DNA of 33,046 nt. It comes from a virus. Shown one piece after another: positions 1 to 8,431 of this stretch. Each line of letters starts with the position of its first letter. Position 1 is the stretch's first letter. The position numbers and the translations under genes are program-made. The notes beneath the pieces are model-generated. The model was not told the origin of the DNA. It made no database searches and saw only the letters and a list, made by a program, of their open reading frames with translations. The stretch is from the IMG/VR virus record IMGVR_UViG_3300020183_000277, positions 1-33,046 of that record. One strand, written 5' to 3'.

Positions 1-124
1 GTCTTCGTTTATGGAATCAGGCAAACTAGAAGTTGCCAACGAGTCTTTTGAGGATACAATAGTAGATGTAATCAACTACATGGTACTACTGCACTCCTAT
101 CTAAAAGACAAGAAGCATGGCTGA
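1..124 (+). CDS. C-terminal end of a DUF1599/Nmad1-like nucleotide-modification protein (partial)
   Basis: The reading frame is open from base 2 and ends with TGA at 122-124, so only about 40 C-terminal residues are present and the start lies outside the window. The segment FEDTIVDVINYMVLL resembles the C-terminal helix (DTLLDLANYA-type) of the DUF1599 / nucleotide modification associated domain 1 family, which is common beside replication genes in T4-like phages. It overlaps the polymerase start by 8 bases, as expected for translationally coupled operon genes. The family assignment rests on this short helix only and is tentative; that the frame is coding is more secure. Confidence 0.55.
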   Translation, partial: SSFMESGKLEVANESFEDTIVDVINYMVLLHSYLKDKKHG

Positions 125-2687
125 ATTTTATACTGCAGTTCACGTTCTTGGCAACGATATTGCCGAGATTTATTACAAGGACGGAAAGCGACATACTCGC
201 AAGGTGCAGTTTCTTCCGTCTCTGTTTGCTCCGTCTTTAAACAAGAAGGCCCAGTGGCGATCACTGGAAGGTCTTCTCCTTGACGAGTGGAGTCCCGGAA
301 CTATTAGTGACTGTAAGGATACTATTGAACAGTATTCCACAGTGGCTAACTTTCAGATCTACGGTAACACCGATTGGGGTGCACAGTACGTTGCCAAGAC
401 GTATCCCGGAGATGTTCAGTACGACTACAAGCAGCTTCGTATCGGCTTTTTAGATATTGAAACAGAATCAGAGAACGGATTCCCGTCTATCACCAATCCC
501 AATGAACGTATTAACGCCATCACCATTGAAACAGACGGCAAGCGAGTCTCGTTTGCTCTGAACGAGTTTGATCTGCCCGGTGTGGAGTGTCATGTGTTTG
601 GATGTGAGCGTGAAATGCTCCGAGCATTCTTGGAGTATTGGGAGCTTCATTATCCGGACATCATTACCGGTTGGAACATCCGATTCTTTGATATTCCGTA
701 CATCTACGGGCGTGTGGTGAAGCTGTTTGACGAGAAGACGGCGAAGCGACTCTCGCCTCTTCGTCGCATTCAAGAAAAGATTGTGAATCGTAAGGGCAAA
801 GACCATACGGTGTTTGATCTGCTTGGTGTGGCAACTCTGGACTACTACGAACTGTACATCAAGTTTACGTACACCAATCGTGAGTCGTACAGTCTGAATC
901 ATATTGCCAGTGTGGAGTTGGGCGAAAAGAAGTTAGACTATACAGAGTACGACAGCATTCGTGAGTTTTATACCAACGACTTCCAGAAGTTTATGGAGTA
1001 TAACTCACACGACGTTACTCTGGTGCAAAAACTGGACAAGAAACTAAAACTGCTGGAACTGGTTGTGGCTCTGGCGTATAACGCCAAAGTTAATTTCACA
1101 GACACGTTCTCACAAGTAAAGACGTGGGACTGTATCATCTACCACCATCTTGCAGGCAAAAAGATTGCTATTCCTCTAAAGCCCCAAGTGGAAGAGAAGG
1201 GCCAGCAGTTTGAAGGTGCGTATGTCAAAGATCCACAAGTAGGCATGCACAAGTGGATTGTGTCTTTCGACTTGGACTCGCTGTATCCCCATCTCATTAT
1301 GCAATATAATATTTCGCCTGAGACCAAAGACAAGTTGGGCAAGCGAAACACTCTCAGTCCAGACCATATCCTGAATCCTGAATCAGAAGAAGCAGGTAAA
1401 CAGTTTATTCGTTATCAGGACCATTACGAGTACTCTCAAAAATATAATACAACTATTGCAGCCAATGGTGTGTACTTTACACGAGACAAGCACGGATTCC
1501 TGCCTGAACTGATGGAAACCATGTACGAAGAACGTAAACTGTACAAGGAAAAGATGTTGGATGCTAAACGCCAACTCAAGGCTTTATCAGAATCAGCACC
1601 ACAGACTGAACGAGATCGTCTAGAGTTTGATATCACCAAGTATCACAACTTTCAGTTGGTCCGAAAGATTCAGTTAAATTCTGCCTTCGGTGCAATCGGT
1701 AATCCGTATTTCCGATATTACGATATTGATTGTGCAGAAGCGATCACGGTATCTGGTAAACTGGCAATCCGTTGGATTGAACAACAACTAAACAGTTATC
1801 TGAACAAGATGGCTGGAACCACTGACGTTGATTTTGTTGTAGCATCAGATACCGACTCTGTGTACCTGTATATGGATCGTGTGGTTCAGAAGATTTTCAC
1901 CAAGCCTGCTTCCGATGCAAAGATCACAGAAACGATTGAGAAACTGTGCAAAGATAAGATTGAACCGTATATTAGCAAGCAATATGAAGAATTAGCACGA
2001 CGAGTAAATGCATATTCTCAAAAGATGCACATGAAGCGTGAGAGTATTTGCAGTAAAGGCATCTGGACTGCAAAGAAACGATACATGCTTAACGTGATGA
2101 TGGGCGAAGACGGAGTGTTACTTAAAGAGCCAGAACTAAAGATTATGGGTATTGAAACCGCACGGTCCAGTACACCACAGATTGTGCGTCAGGCCCTGAA
2201 GACCGCAATCGGTTTGATTATGAATCAAGGCGAGGCCGCAGTTAAACAGTTTGTGGCAGACTTCCAAAATGTATTTAATACGGCTCCTGTGGAAGAAATC
2301 GCATTTCCTCGTTCAGTTACCGGAATGGAAAAGTACAGTTGCAAGACTAATGTGTACAAAAAATCTACACCTATTGCAGTAAAGGGATCTCTATTATTTA
2401 ACCATTTCTTGATCAAGCACGGACTGGACAAGAAATACCGGTTAATTGGTGAAGCAGATAAAATTAAATTTGTGTATCTGAAAGAACCTAATCCGCTTTC
2501 ACATGTAAGTGGAAAAGAGCAAGTTATTTCTTTTGGAACACAGATTCCTAAAGAACTCCACCTAGATAATTATGTGAACCGGGATCTACAATTTGAAAAA
2601 TCTTTCAAAGAACCCTTGAAAACTATTTTAGATGTGCTATACTGGAGTATCGAAAACCAGCCGACGCTGGAAGACTTTTTTGTGTAA
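117..2687 (+). CDS. gp43: Family B DNA polymerase, gp43-like
   Basis: Replicative DNA polymerase of the T4 gp43 type with proofreading exonuclease and polymerase domains (856 aa; T4 gp43 is about 900). Exonuclease motifs: ExoI FLDIETE (D113, E115), ExoII NIRFFD (N187, D192), ExoIII YNSHD (Y295, D299). Polymerase motifs: A DLDSLYP (385-391), B K517 with NSAFG (521-525), C SDTDS (D578, D580), then KKRYML. The C-terminus LEDFF matches the short hydrophobic tail by which phage polymerases bind the sliding clamp. All catalytic acidic residues are present, so it should be active. It starts inside the end of the preceding gene and leads the replication operon that continues with UvsX, helicase and primase. 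Confidence 0.98.
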   Translation: MAEFYTAVHVLGNDIAEIYYKDGKRHTRKVQFLPSLFAPSLNKKAQWRSLEGLLLDEWSPGTISDCKDTIEQYSTVANFQIYGNTDWGAQYVAKTYPGDVQYDYKQLRIGFLDIETESENGFPSITNPNERINAITIETDGKRVSFALNEFDLPGVECHVFGCEREMLRAFLEYWELHYPDIITGWNIRFFDIPYIYGRVVKLFDEKTAKRLSPLRRIQEKIVNRKGKDHTVFDLLGVATLDYYELYIKFTYTNRESYSLNHIASVELGEKKLDYTEYDSIREFYTNDFQKFMEYNSHDVTLVQKLDKKLKLLELVVALAYNAKVNFTDTFSQVKTWDCIIYHHLAGKKIAIPLKPQVEEKGQQFEGAYVKDPQVGMHKWIVSFDLDSLYPHLIMQYNISPETKDKLGKRNTLSPDHILNPESEEAGKQFIRYQDHYEYSQKYNTTIAANGVYFTRDKHGFLPELMETMYEERKLYKEKMLDAKRQLKALSESAPQTERDRLEFDITKYHNFQLVRKIQLNSAFGAIGNPYFRYYDIDCAEAITVSGKLAIRWIEQQLNSYLNKMAGTTDVDFVVASDTDSVYLYMDRVVQKIFTKPASDAKITETIEKLCKDKIEPYISKQYEELARRVNAYSQKMHMKRESICSKGIWTAKKRYMLNVMMGEDGVLLKEPELKIMGIETARSSTPQIVRQALKTAIGLIMNQGEAAVKQFVADFQNVFNTAPVEEIAFPRSVTGMEKYSCKTNVYKKSTPIAVKGSLLFNHFLIKHGLDKKYRLIGEADKIKFVYLKEPNPLSHVSGKEQVISFGTQIPKELHLDNYVNRDLQFEKSFKEPLKTILDVLYWSIENQPTLEDFFV

Positions 2688-2697
2688 GGACGCACAT

Positions 2698-2787
2698 ATG
2701 GACTTTTTAACTATCGTAATTTTAATTGCAATTGTCGTGGTTTGTGACAGACTAGAAAAGAAATGGAATGATGATGAATCTAAATGA
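2698..2787 (+). CDS. 29-residue single-span membrane peptide
   Basis: A short frame begins with ATG after a good ribosome binding site (TAAGGA about 8 bases upstream, overlapping the polymerase stop) and ends 17 bases after the first ATG of uvsX, giving overlapping coupling on both sides. The peptide starts [19 protein letters not shown], one strongly hydrophobic helix of about 17 residues, followed by a charged tail ([10 protein letters not shown]). No family is recognised. Support comes from the binding site, the filled gap between two tightly packed genes and the membrane-helix composition; there is no second copy in the window to test conservation. Confidence 0.5.
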   Translation: MDFLTIVILIAIVVVCDRLEKKWNDDESK

Positions 2788-3787
2788 ATTAATTAAAGAA
2801 TCCGGAAATCAGTATGCAGGCATGATTGAAGACGGTATTGAAGGCAGCGATGTCCGTGGCTTTATTGACACAGGATCGTATGCGTTCAATGCTTTGGTGT
2901 CAGGCTCGCTGTACGGTGGTATTGCAGACAACAAAATTATTGCTTTGGCTGGGGAGTCTGCCACAGGTAAGACATACTTTTCTATCGGTATGGTACGCAA
3001 GTTTCTGGAAGATCGCAAGGACGGCATGGTGCTGTACTTTGATTCCGAGCAAGCGGTAACTTCAGACATGTTCTTAGATCGTGGTGTTGATCCTAAGCGT
3101 ATTGCAGTATTTCCTGTTGCTACCATTGAAGAGTTCCGTGGTCAGTTAATCAAGATTGTGGATAAGTATCTGGAACAAGACGCAGACAAGCGTAAGCCTC
3201 TTATGGTTGTTCTGGACTCGCTGGGTATGTTGAGCACCAGTAAAGAAATGAATGATACAGCTGAAGGCAAGGAAGTTCGTGATATGACTCGTGCTCAAGT
3301 TATCAAGAGCACGTTCCGTGTGCTTACTCTGAAGCTTGGTAAGGCTGGTATTCCTCTAGTTATGACCAACCACACCTACGACGTGGTAGGCTCATACGTT
3401 CCTACTAAGGAGATGGGTGGCGGTTCAGGTCTGAAGTACGCTGCTTCTACTATTGTGTACTTGTCCAAGAAGAAGGACAAGGACGCAGACGGTCAAGTGG
3501 TTGGTAATATTATTCACTGCAAACTGTACAAGAGCCGTCTCACCAAGGAAAACCAGATGGTGGATGTTCGTCTAAATTACGATAGTGGTTTAAATCGTTA
3601 CTACGGACTTCTTGACATTGCTTTAAAGCATGATATATTTAAGAAGGTGTCTACTCGTATTGAACTTCTCAACGGTGAAAAGGCGTTCGAGAAGAACATC
3701 AACGAAGAGCCTGAGAAATTCTTCACCGAAGACGTAATGAAGCAATTAGAAGAAGCAGTAGCAAAGGAATTTAAGTATGGACAGTAA
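2768..3787 (+). CDS. uvsX: UvsX-like RecA-family recombinase
   Basis: Strand-exchange ATPase of the RecA/UvsX family (339 aa) for recombination-dependent replication and repair. Walker A is GESATGKT (62-69, K68); Walker B is LMVVLDSLG with D150; a glycine-rich DNA-binding loop region [11 protein letters not shown] follows, as in UvsX. Three consecutive ATG codons (2768, 2771, 2774) are possible starts and the sequence does not decide between them; all lie within the end of the 29-residue peptide gene. Its place between polymerase and helicase matches T4-like replication clusters. Confidence 0.95.
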   Translation: MMMNLNELIKESGNQYAGMIEDGIEGSDVRGFIDTGSYAFNALVSGSLYGGIADNKIIALAGESATGKTYFSIGMVRKFLEDRKDGMVLYFDSEQAVTSDMFLDRGVDPKRIAVFPVATIEEFRGQLIKIVDKYLEQDADKRKPLMVVLDSLGMLSTSKEMNDTAEGKEVRDMTRAQVIKSTFRVLTLKLGKAGIPLVMTNHTYDVVGSYVPTKEMGGGSGLKYAASTIVYLSKKKDKDADGQVVGNIIHCKLYKSRLTKENQMVDVRLNYDSGLNRYYGLLDIALKHDIFKKVSTRIELLNGEKAFEKNINEEPEKFFTEDVMKQLEEAVAKEFKYGQ

Positions 3788-4046
3788 TACAGTATGGTGG
3801 TTTGTTGGTGGTCTGGCTGGCGGTGTTGTTGGTGGTATAATTGGAAAGGCAGCATTTAATTTTGTCTGGACGTATTACGACAATATGCACAAGTTAAATC
3901 TGTCTATTATCGATATTCGACGTGAACTAGGCGAATACATGCGTAAAAACGATCTTAATCGTAGTTATGATATCAATAATTTTAATAATACAATTCGTAA
4001 CATATCAGATCGTGTTACTGCACTGGAAAAGAGACCAACCAAGTAA
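3777..4046 (+). CDS. Small membrane-anchored coiled-coil protein, function unknown
   Basis: An 89-residue protein with one N-terminal membrane segment (about residues 6-32) built on a glycine pattern ([13 protein letters not shown]), followed by a polar helix with coiled-coil character ([20 protein letters not shown]). The ribosome binding site AAGGA at 3764-3768 is 8 bases before the ATG. It overlaps uvsX by 11 bases and the helicase by 1 base, so it is co-translated with replication proteins. In T4 the single-strand mediator UvsY and other small proteins act with UvsX, but nothing here shows UvsY homology. A membrane tether for the replication complex is only a guess from context. Confidence 0.75.
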   Translation: MDSNTVWWFVGGLAGGVVGGIIGKAAFNFVWTYYDNMHKLNLSIIDIRRELGEYMRKNDLNRSYDINNFNNTIRNISDRVTALEKRPTK

Positions 4047-5440
4047 TGAAAGAGTTTGAACTAGTGCTGCTAGAAGCACTTCTCTTCCGAGAAGACTTCT
4101 ACAAGAAAGTTATTCCATTCATCAAGAATGAGTACTTCCACAGGAAGCCCATTCAGATGTTGTACACCTGTATCCACGACTTTGTGATGGAGTACAACGC
4201 GTGTCCGTCCAAGGATGCTATGAGTATCTGTCTTGAGAAGCACAAGGGAATTGCTCAGAAAGAGTACGATGAGTGTATTGAAATACTGGAAGACTTTAAC
4301 AAAAAGTCTGCAGACCAGCACAACTTGGAATGGCTGGTCACAGAAACTGAAAACTTCTGTAAGGAAAAGGCTCTCTACAACGGCATCATGGAGTCCATTC
4401 AAATTATTGATGGAAAGTCCAAAGACAAGATCCGAACAGCTATTCCAAGTATTTTATCTGATGCTCTTGCAGTTAGTTTTGATACTAATATCGGTCATGA
4501 TTACCTGGAAGATTCAGATCAACGATACGACTTTTATCATCGAATCGAAAAGCGGATTCCGTTCGATCTGGAGTTTTTCAACACCATCACCAACGGTGGA
4601 ACTCCTATTAAAACCTTGAATATTGTGATGGCAGGCACAGGTGTAGGCAAGTCGCTATTTCTTTGCCATCATGCAGCAAATTGTCTTGCACAAGGCATGA
4701 ACGTATTGTATATTACATGTGAGATGGCCGAGGAACGTATTGCCGAACGTATTGACGCCAATCTGCTAGACATCACTCTGGATTCGCTTCGTGAACTTCC
4801 CAAAGAAGTGTACGAGAAAAAGATGGCCACTCTGAAGCAGAGTGCTAAAGGTAAGATTATTATTAAAGAGTATCCTACATCCAGTGCCAGTGTGAACCAC
4901 TTCCGTGTGCTGCTGGACGAACTGAATCTCAAGAAGAAGTTCAAGCCTGATGTGATCATTATTGATTACCTAAATATATGTGCGTCCAGTCGTATGAAGC
5001 ATAACGGTAACGTTAACTCGTACATGTACATCAAAGCTATTGCGGAAGAACTCCGTAGTATGGCTGTGGAATACGCCGTTCCCATCTGGTCTGCCACTCA
5101 AGTAAATCGTGTAGGCTTTGCCAGCACTGATATCGGTCTGGAAGACACCTCAGAATCGTTCGGTCTACCTGCCACTGCAGATTTTATGTTTGCTCTGATC
5201 TCTACAGAAAAACTGGACGAGATGAACCAGATCATGGTGAAGCAGTTAAAGAATCGATACAACGATACTGCCATCAATCGTAAGTTTATTGTGGGTATCA
5301 ATCGTGCCAAGATGAAACTGTTTGATGTGGAACAAACACAACTAGCAGATGCAAATCAAGAGCCCGATACAGAAGAAGACGAAGAGTATCGCTTTACCAG
5401 TAAGTTTGGCAAGAAAGACTTTTCTAAGTTTCGCACATGA
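4046..5440 (+). CDS. gp41: Replicative DnaB-family helicase, gp41-like
   Basis: Hexameric 5'-3' replicative helicase (464 aa, close to T4 gp41 at 475). The N-terminal helical domain resembles DnaB/gp41. The RecA-like core carries Walker A MAGTGVGKS (195-203, K202), TCEMAEERIAERI (the conserved CEM.EE.I motif after strand 2), Walker B DVIIIDYLN (D307) and the later ATQVNR glutamine motif. The acidic C-terminal tail (EPDTEEDEEYRF) is typical of phage helicases that contact partner proteins. The start overlaps the preceding stop by one base and the stop overlaps the primase start (ATGA), so helicase and primase are coupled. Confidence 0.96.
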   Translation: MKEFELVLLEALLFREDFYKKVIPFIKNEYFHRKPIQMLYTCIHDFVMEYNACPSKDAMSICLEKHKGIAQKEYDECIEILEDFNKKSADQHNLEWLVTETENFCKEKALYNGIMESIQIIDGKSKDKIRTAIPSILSDALAVSFDTNIGHDYLEDSDQRYDFYHRIEKRIPFDLEFFNTITNGGTPIKTLNIVMAGTGVGKSLFLCHHAANCLAQGMNVLYITCEMAEERIAERIDANLLDITLDSLRELPKEVYEKKMATLKQSAKGKIIIKEYPTSSASVNHFRVLLDELNLKKKFKPDVIIIDYLNICASSRMKHNGNVNSYMYIKAIAEELRSMAVEYAVPIWSATQVNRVGFASTDIGLEDTSESFGLPATADFMFALISTEKLDEMNQIMVKQLKNRYNDTAINRKFIVGINRAKMKLFDVEQTQLADANQEPDTEEDEEYRFTSKFGKKDFSKFRT

Positions 5441-6468
5441 CAACGTATATTGATAAAAAGTTTATTAATCTGATGTCTGGCCAACTAGAACGATTCAGTT
5501 GGAAGAAAGACAATCTTGCTAACTGCCGTTGTCCTATCTGTGGAGACTCCACCAAGAACAAGGTGAAGGCTCGTGGTTTCTTCTTTGAGAAGAAAGGTGA
5601 ATACTTTTACAAGTGTCATAACTGTGGTATTGGTCTCAATTTATATAATTTCATGAGTAAAGTTGCTCCAAACCTATGTAAAGAGTACAGTCTAGAAAAA
5701 TTTAAAGAGAAACAACCAACACAGGAAAGGGAAAAACCTAAGATGCTGTTCTCCAAAAAGCCCAAGAAGAAGTATACTATTGAGCTACCTACTGTTGCGG
5801 AACTACCACCTAATCACGCTTGCCGTCAATTTGTGGAACTACGTAAGATTCCCAAGAAGATGTGGCAACATTTGTACTATGCAGAAGACTTTGCTCAGTG
5901 GGCACGTCGAATTAATCGTGAGTCTGCAGAAGGTCTTGCTGCAGAACCACGACTGGTAATTCCTATCTTGGATCGTAAAGGACATCTGGTTGGAGCACAA
6001 GGCCGAATCATCAAAGTGTCTACAGATCGTGCTGCTCGTAAGAGTGTGCGATACATCACCATCAAGCCTGACGATCAAGAACACAAGTCATGGTATGGTC
6101 TGGATCGTATGGATGTCACTGGAACGGTTTACGTTGTTGAAGGTCCACTAGATTCGCTATTTATTCCTAACTGTCTGGCTACTGTGGGAATGAGTGATGT
6201 GTTCACGCCACCTAAAGAAATTCGTGAACGGTCTGTGGTGTATGTGATGGACAATGAACCACGAAACGAACAAGTTGTTCGCACAATGGAAAAACTCGTG
6301 GATCAACATAAACGAGTTTGTGTGTGGCCTGATCATATCAAACACAAAGATATTAACGATATGATTATGGATGGTTTAGATGCCACAGAAATCATAAATA
6401 TTATTAACGAGAACTCTGTATCAGGTCTTGAAGCTCAAATAAGGATTAATAAATGGAAGAAAATTTAA
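5437..6468 (+). CDS. gp61: DNA primase, gp61-like
   Basis: DnaG-type phage primase (343 aa, near T4 gp61 at 342), which makes RNA primers with the gp41-type helicase. The N-terminal zinc finger is CPIC...CHNC (C32, C35, C60, C63). The TOPRIM core has VVEGPLDS (E235) and YVMDNEP (D272), the metal-binding acidic residues. It overlaps the helicase by 4 bases and the next gene by 16 bases. From base 5649 onward the gene belongs to the left arm of the inverted duplication; the second copy at the right edge lacks the zinc-finger part only because the window ends there. Confidence 0.95.
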   Translation: MTTYIDKKFINLMSGQLERFSWKKDNLANCRCPICGDSTKNKVKARGFFFEKKGEYFYKCHNCGIGLNLYNFMSKVAPNLCKEYSLEKFKEKQPTQEREKPKMLFSKKPKKKYTIELPTVAELPPNHACRQFVELRKIPKKMWQHLYYAEDFAQWARRINRESAEGLAAEPRLVIPILDRKGHLVGAQGRIIKVSTDRAARKSVRYITIKPDDQEHKSWYGLDRMDVTGTVYVVEGPLDSLFIPNCLATVGMSDVFTPPKEIRERSVVYVMDNEPRNEQVVRTMEKLVDQHKRVCVWPDHIKHKDINDMIMDGLDATEIINIINENSVSGLEAQIRINKWKKI

Positions 6469-6725
6469 ACGAGCCAGAGGACGAAAAAGAATACGAAGAG
6501 ATTGAAATTGATACGAATAATCCTGTATTTGTGTTTTGTTTCATGTTTATGGAATACATTAAAGAAATAAAACCTGAATTATACAATAAAGCTCACAAGT
6601 ATGCTCAGGATCATACAGATATTGATATAACTGATTTTGAAATTGATCAAGAATTTGATGATATAGATGAAGACGAAGATGAAGAAGATCTAGATTTAGA
6701 TGAAGATGATGAATATGATTCTTGA
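6453..6725 (+). CDS. Acidic protein, function unknown (left copy)
   Basis: A 90-residue protein with a hydrophobic/aromatic centre (NPVFVFCFMFMEYIKEI) between acidic stretches and a C-terminal tail almost wholly of Asp and Glu. AAGGA at 6441-6445 lies 7 bases before the ATG. It overlaps the primase end by 16 bases. A second copy (31961-32242) has about 70% the same residues and keeps the centre and the acidic character while the tail varies, which shows it is a real gene. DNA-mimic or charged partner-binding roles are known for acidic phage proteins, but nothing here identifies one. Confidence 0.8.
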   Translation: MEENLNEPEDEKEYEEIEIDTNNPVFVFCFMFMEYIKEIKPELYNKAHKYAQDHTDIDITDFEIDQEFDDIDEDEDEEDLDLDEDDEYDS

Positions 6726-7713
6726 ACATGATTATTTAAATACAAATAATTTAAACATTTTAAATGAAAATAGTTCTATAGTAAATGAACAAATTTATTT
6801 AAATACTTTATCTCCAGATAATATTTCTGTATTATATTCTAAAAACAGATTTATACCATCGATTGAAAGAGATCTGTATTTCTATGTTGAAAATATAGAA
6901 GAATGGTTTAATAAATATGTTCATTTAGATGAAGAAACACAAAAATATCTAAACGATAATACGGATTTTCAAACAGCTAAAACTGTAAATTTTATGGGGT
7001 TTTTTGGAAAAGATGCAGACTCTAATATTATTAGTGTGGTACTACGAAATATAAGCTTTGGGGGTACTTTTAGGTTGTATTATAAATTTTTTTATGATGT
7101 ACAAAAAAATAAATTAATTTTATACCGTAATCAATTACCGTATTCTTGGCAAGATATTAAAACCTTATCTTCAATAAAAGAATTTTATTGGCACAGAAAT
7201 AAAAAAAATAAATTAAATTTAGAAACTCCTATTATAGTCACAGAAGGCCAATACGATTCACAATTTTTTGAAAATAGCATTGCTGCAGCAGGAATTGTAT
7301 CAACAATGATTATCCCAGAAAAATTAAAAAAAAGAAATTTAATTTTTGTTTTAGATAATACCAGAACTAGTAGAATTTACAGAGCAAGCATTAATTTATT
7401 AAAAATGGGATATACAGTTTTTACTTGGCCTCAGAGAATGAATCCTTTTAAGGATTTTACAGAATATGCAGAATATTATTATTGGGCAAAAATAAATACT
7501 TTTTATGCTAAAGACAATGATTTGCCGGATGGTTTAATACCAAAAATTGTTGGTAGTGTTAAATTATCTTTTCAAAAATATGCTGATCCGACAGATGAAC
7601 TGATAGACGAAATGAAAAATAATTTAAAAAAGATAGTGCTTTCCGGTGATAATTTAGTTTCTAATAAAGATTTAAAAACATTTGATAAAAGATTTTCTAT
7701 AATTTATGCATAA
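6700..7713 (+). CDS. AT-rich TOPRIM protein, primase-like without zinc finger
   Basis: A 337-residue protein whose C-terminal half resembles the TOPRIM part of the primase two genes upstream: VTEGQYDSQFF (E182) corresponds to VVEGPLDSLFI, and LIFVLDN (D219) to VVYVMDN, followed by similar helix and TWP/VWP segments. A region near residues 58-72 (DLYFYVENIEEWF) also resembles LYYAEDFAQWA of the primase. There is no CxxC zinc finger. Base composition is far more AT-rich than its neighbours (mostly AAT, AAA, TTA codons), and the gene is absent from the right arm, where the acidic gene runs directly into thyX. Several in-frame ATGs exist near 6700-6717, so the exact start is uncertain. Function: possibly a primase accessory or diverged primase; not established. 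Confidence 0.75.
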   Translation: MKMMNMILEHDYLNTNNLNILNENSSIVNEQIYLNTLSPDNISVLYSKNRFIPSIERDLYFYVENIEEWFNKYVHLDEETQKYLNDNTDFQTAKTVNFMGFFGKDADSNIISVVLRNISFGGTFRLYYKFFYDVQKNKLILYRNQLPYSWQDIKTLSSIKEFYWHRNKKNKLNLETPIIVTEGQYDSQFFENSIAAAGIVSTMIIPEKLKKRNLIFVLDNTRTSRIYRASINLLKMGYTVFTWPQRMNPFKDFTEYAEYYYWAKINTFYAKDNDLPDGLIPKIVGSVKLSFQKYADPTDELIDEMKNNLKKIVLSGDNLVSNKDLKTFDKRFSIIYA

Positions 7714-8395
7714 AATAACAACATTAGATAAAGGACACGTTGAATATGTCGATCATATGGGCTCAGATCTTACGGTTGTCAATGCTGCTAGGGTCTCATT
7801 TGCTAAAACCAGTGAGTGGGAAACAACAGAAAATGGTTCACATAAGCTATCACAAAGAGATCAGCGACTCATCCGATACCTTGCAGAACATGGTCATTGG
7901 ACTCCCTTCGCACATCCACAAATTACGCTTCGAATTAAAGCACCCATCTTTGTGCGGACGCAATTATTCAAACACAAAGTCGGTTTTACTGAAAACGAAA
8001 TATCGCGTAGGTATGTAACCAACGAACCAGAATTTTATATTCCAGAATGGCGTAGTGCTCCTACAGATGGAGCTAAACAAGGCAGTTCAGATTTTATACA
8101 CGATATTGTAGTTGATGATTTAGATAGAATGTATACCCGTATAGCATACGATAGTGTTGATATCTACAAAGAACTACTAAAAGAAGGGGTTGCTCCGGAA
8201 CAGGCTCGGTCTGTATTGCCACAGGGTACCTATACCGAGTGGTGGTGGACCGGATCGCTCTCAGCGTTCGCTCGTGTCTTTAAACAGCGAATAGACGCCC
8301 ATGCTCAATGGGAAGTTCAGCAATACGCCAGTGCAATTGGAAAAATTATAGAACCACTTTTTCCACATTCTTGGGCAGTACTGACCGCTAAATAA
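7706..8395 (+). CDS. thyX: Flavin-dependent thymidylate synthase ThyX (left copy)
   Basis: ThyX makes dTMP from dUMP using FAD, NADPH and methylene-tetrahydrofolate (229 aa). The signature region is RTQLFKHKVGFTENEISRRY (about 84-103), the phage-type version of RHRxxSxNExSxRY; further support is the N-terminal VLDKGHVEYVxHMGSDLxVVNAARVSF-like part and the C-terminal QARSVLPQGTYTEWWWTGSL substrate-binding stretch. It overlaps the preceding gene by 8 bases and is followed after 36 bases by nrdJ, forming a nucleotide-supply unit beside the replication genes. The right arm carries a near-identical copy with a different N-terminus. Confidence 0.96.
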   Translation: MHKITTLDKGHVEYVDHMGSDLTVVNAARVSFAKTSEWETTENGSHKLSQRDQRLIRYLAEHGHWTPFAHPQITLRIKAPIFVRTQLFKHKVGFTENEISRRYVTNEPEFYIPEWRSAPTDGAKQGSSDFIHDIVVDDLDRMYTRIAYDSVDIYKELLKEGVAPEQARSVLPQGTYTEWWWTGSLSAFARVFKQRIDAHAQWEVQQYASAIGKIIEPLFPHSWAVLTAK

Positions 8396-8431
8396 ACTTA
8401 CTCACTTTAAACAACAGGAGAAAAATTAAAT

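Noticed and set aside
468-902. 144-residue open frame antisense to the polymerase exonuclease domain
   Set aside because: It lies wholly within a well-conserved gene, has no promoter or ribosome binding site of note and no recognisable protein features; a shadow of codon bias.
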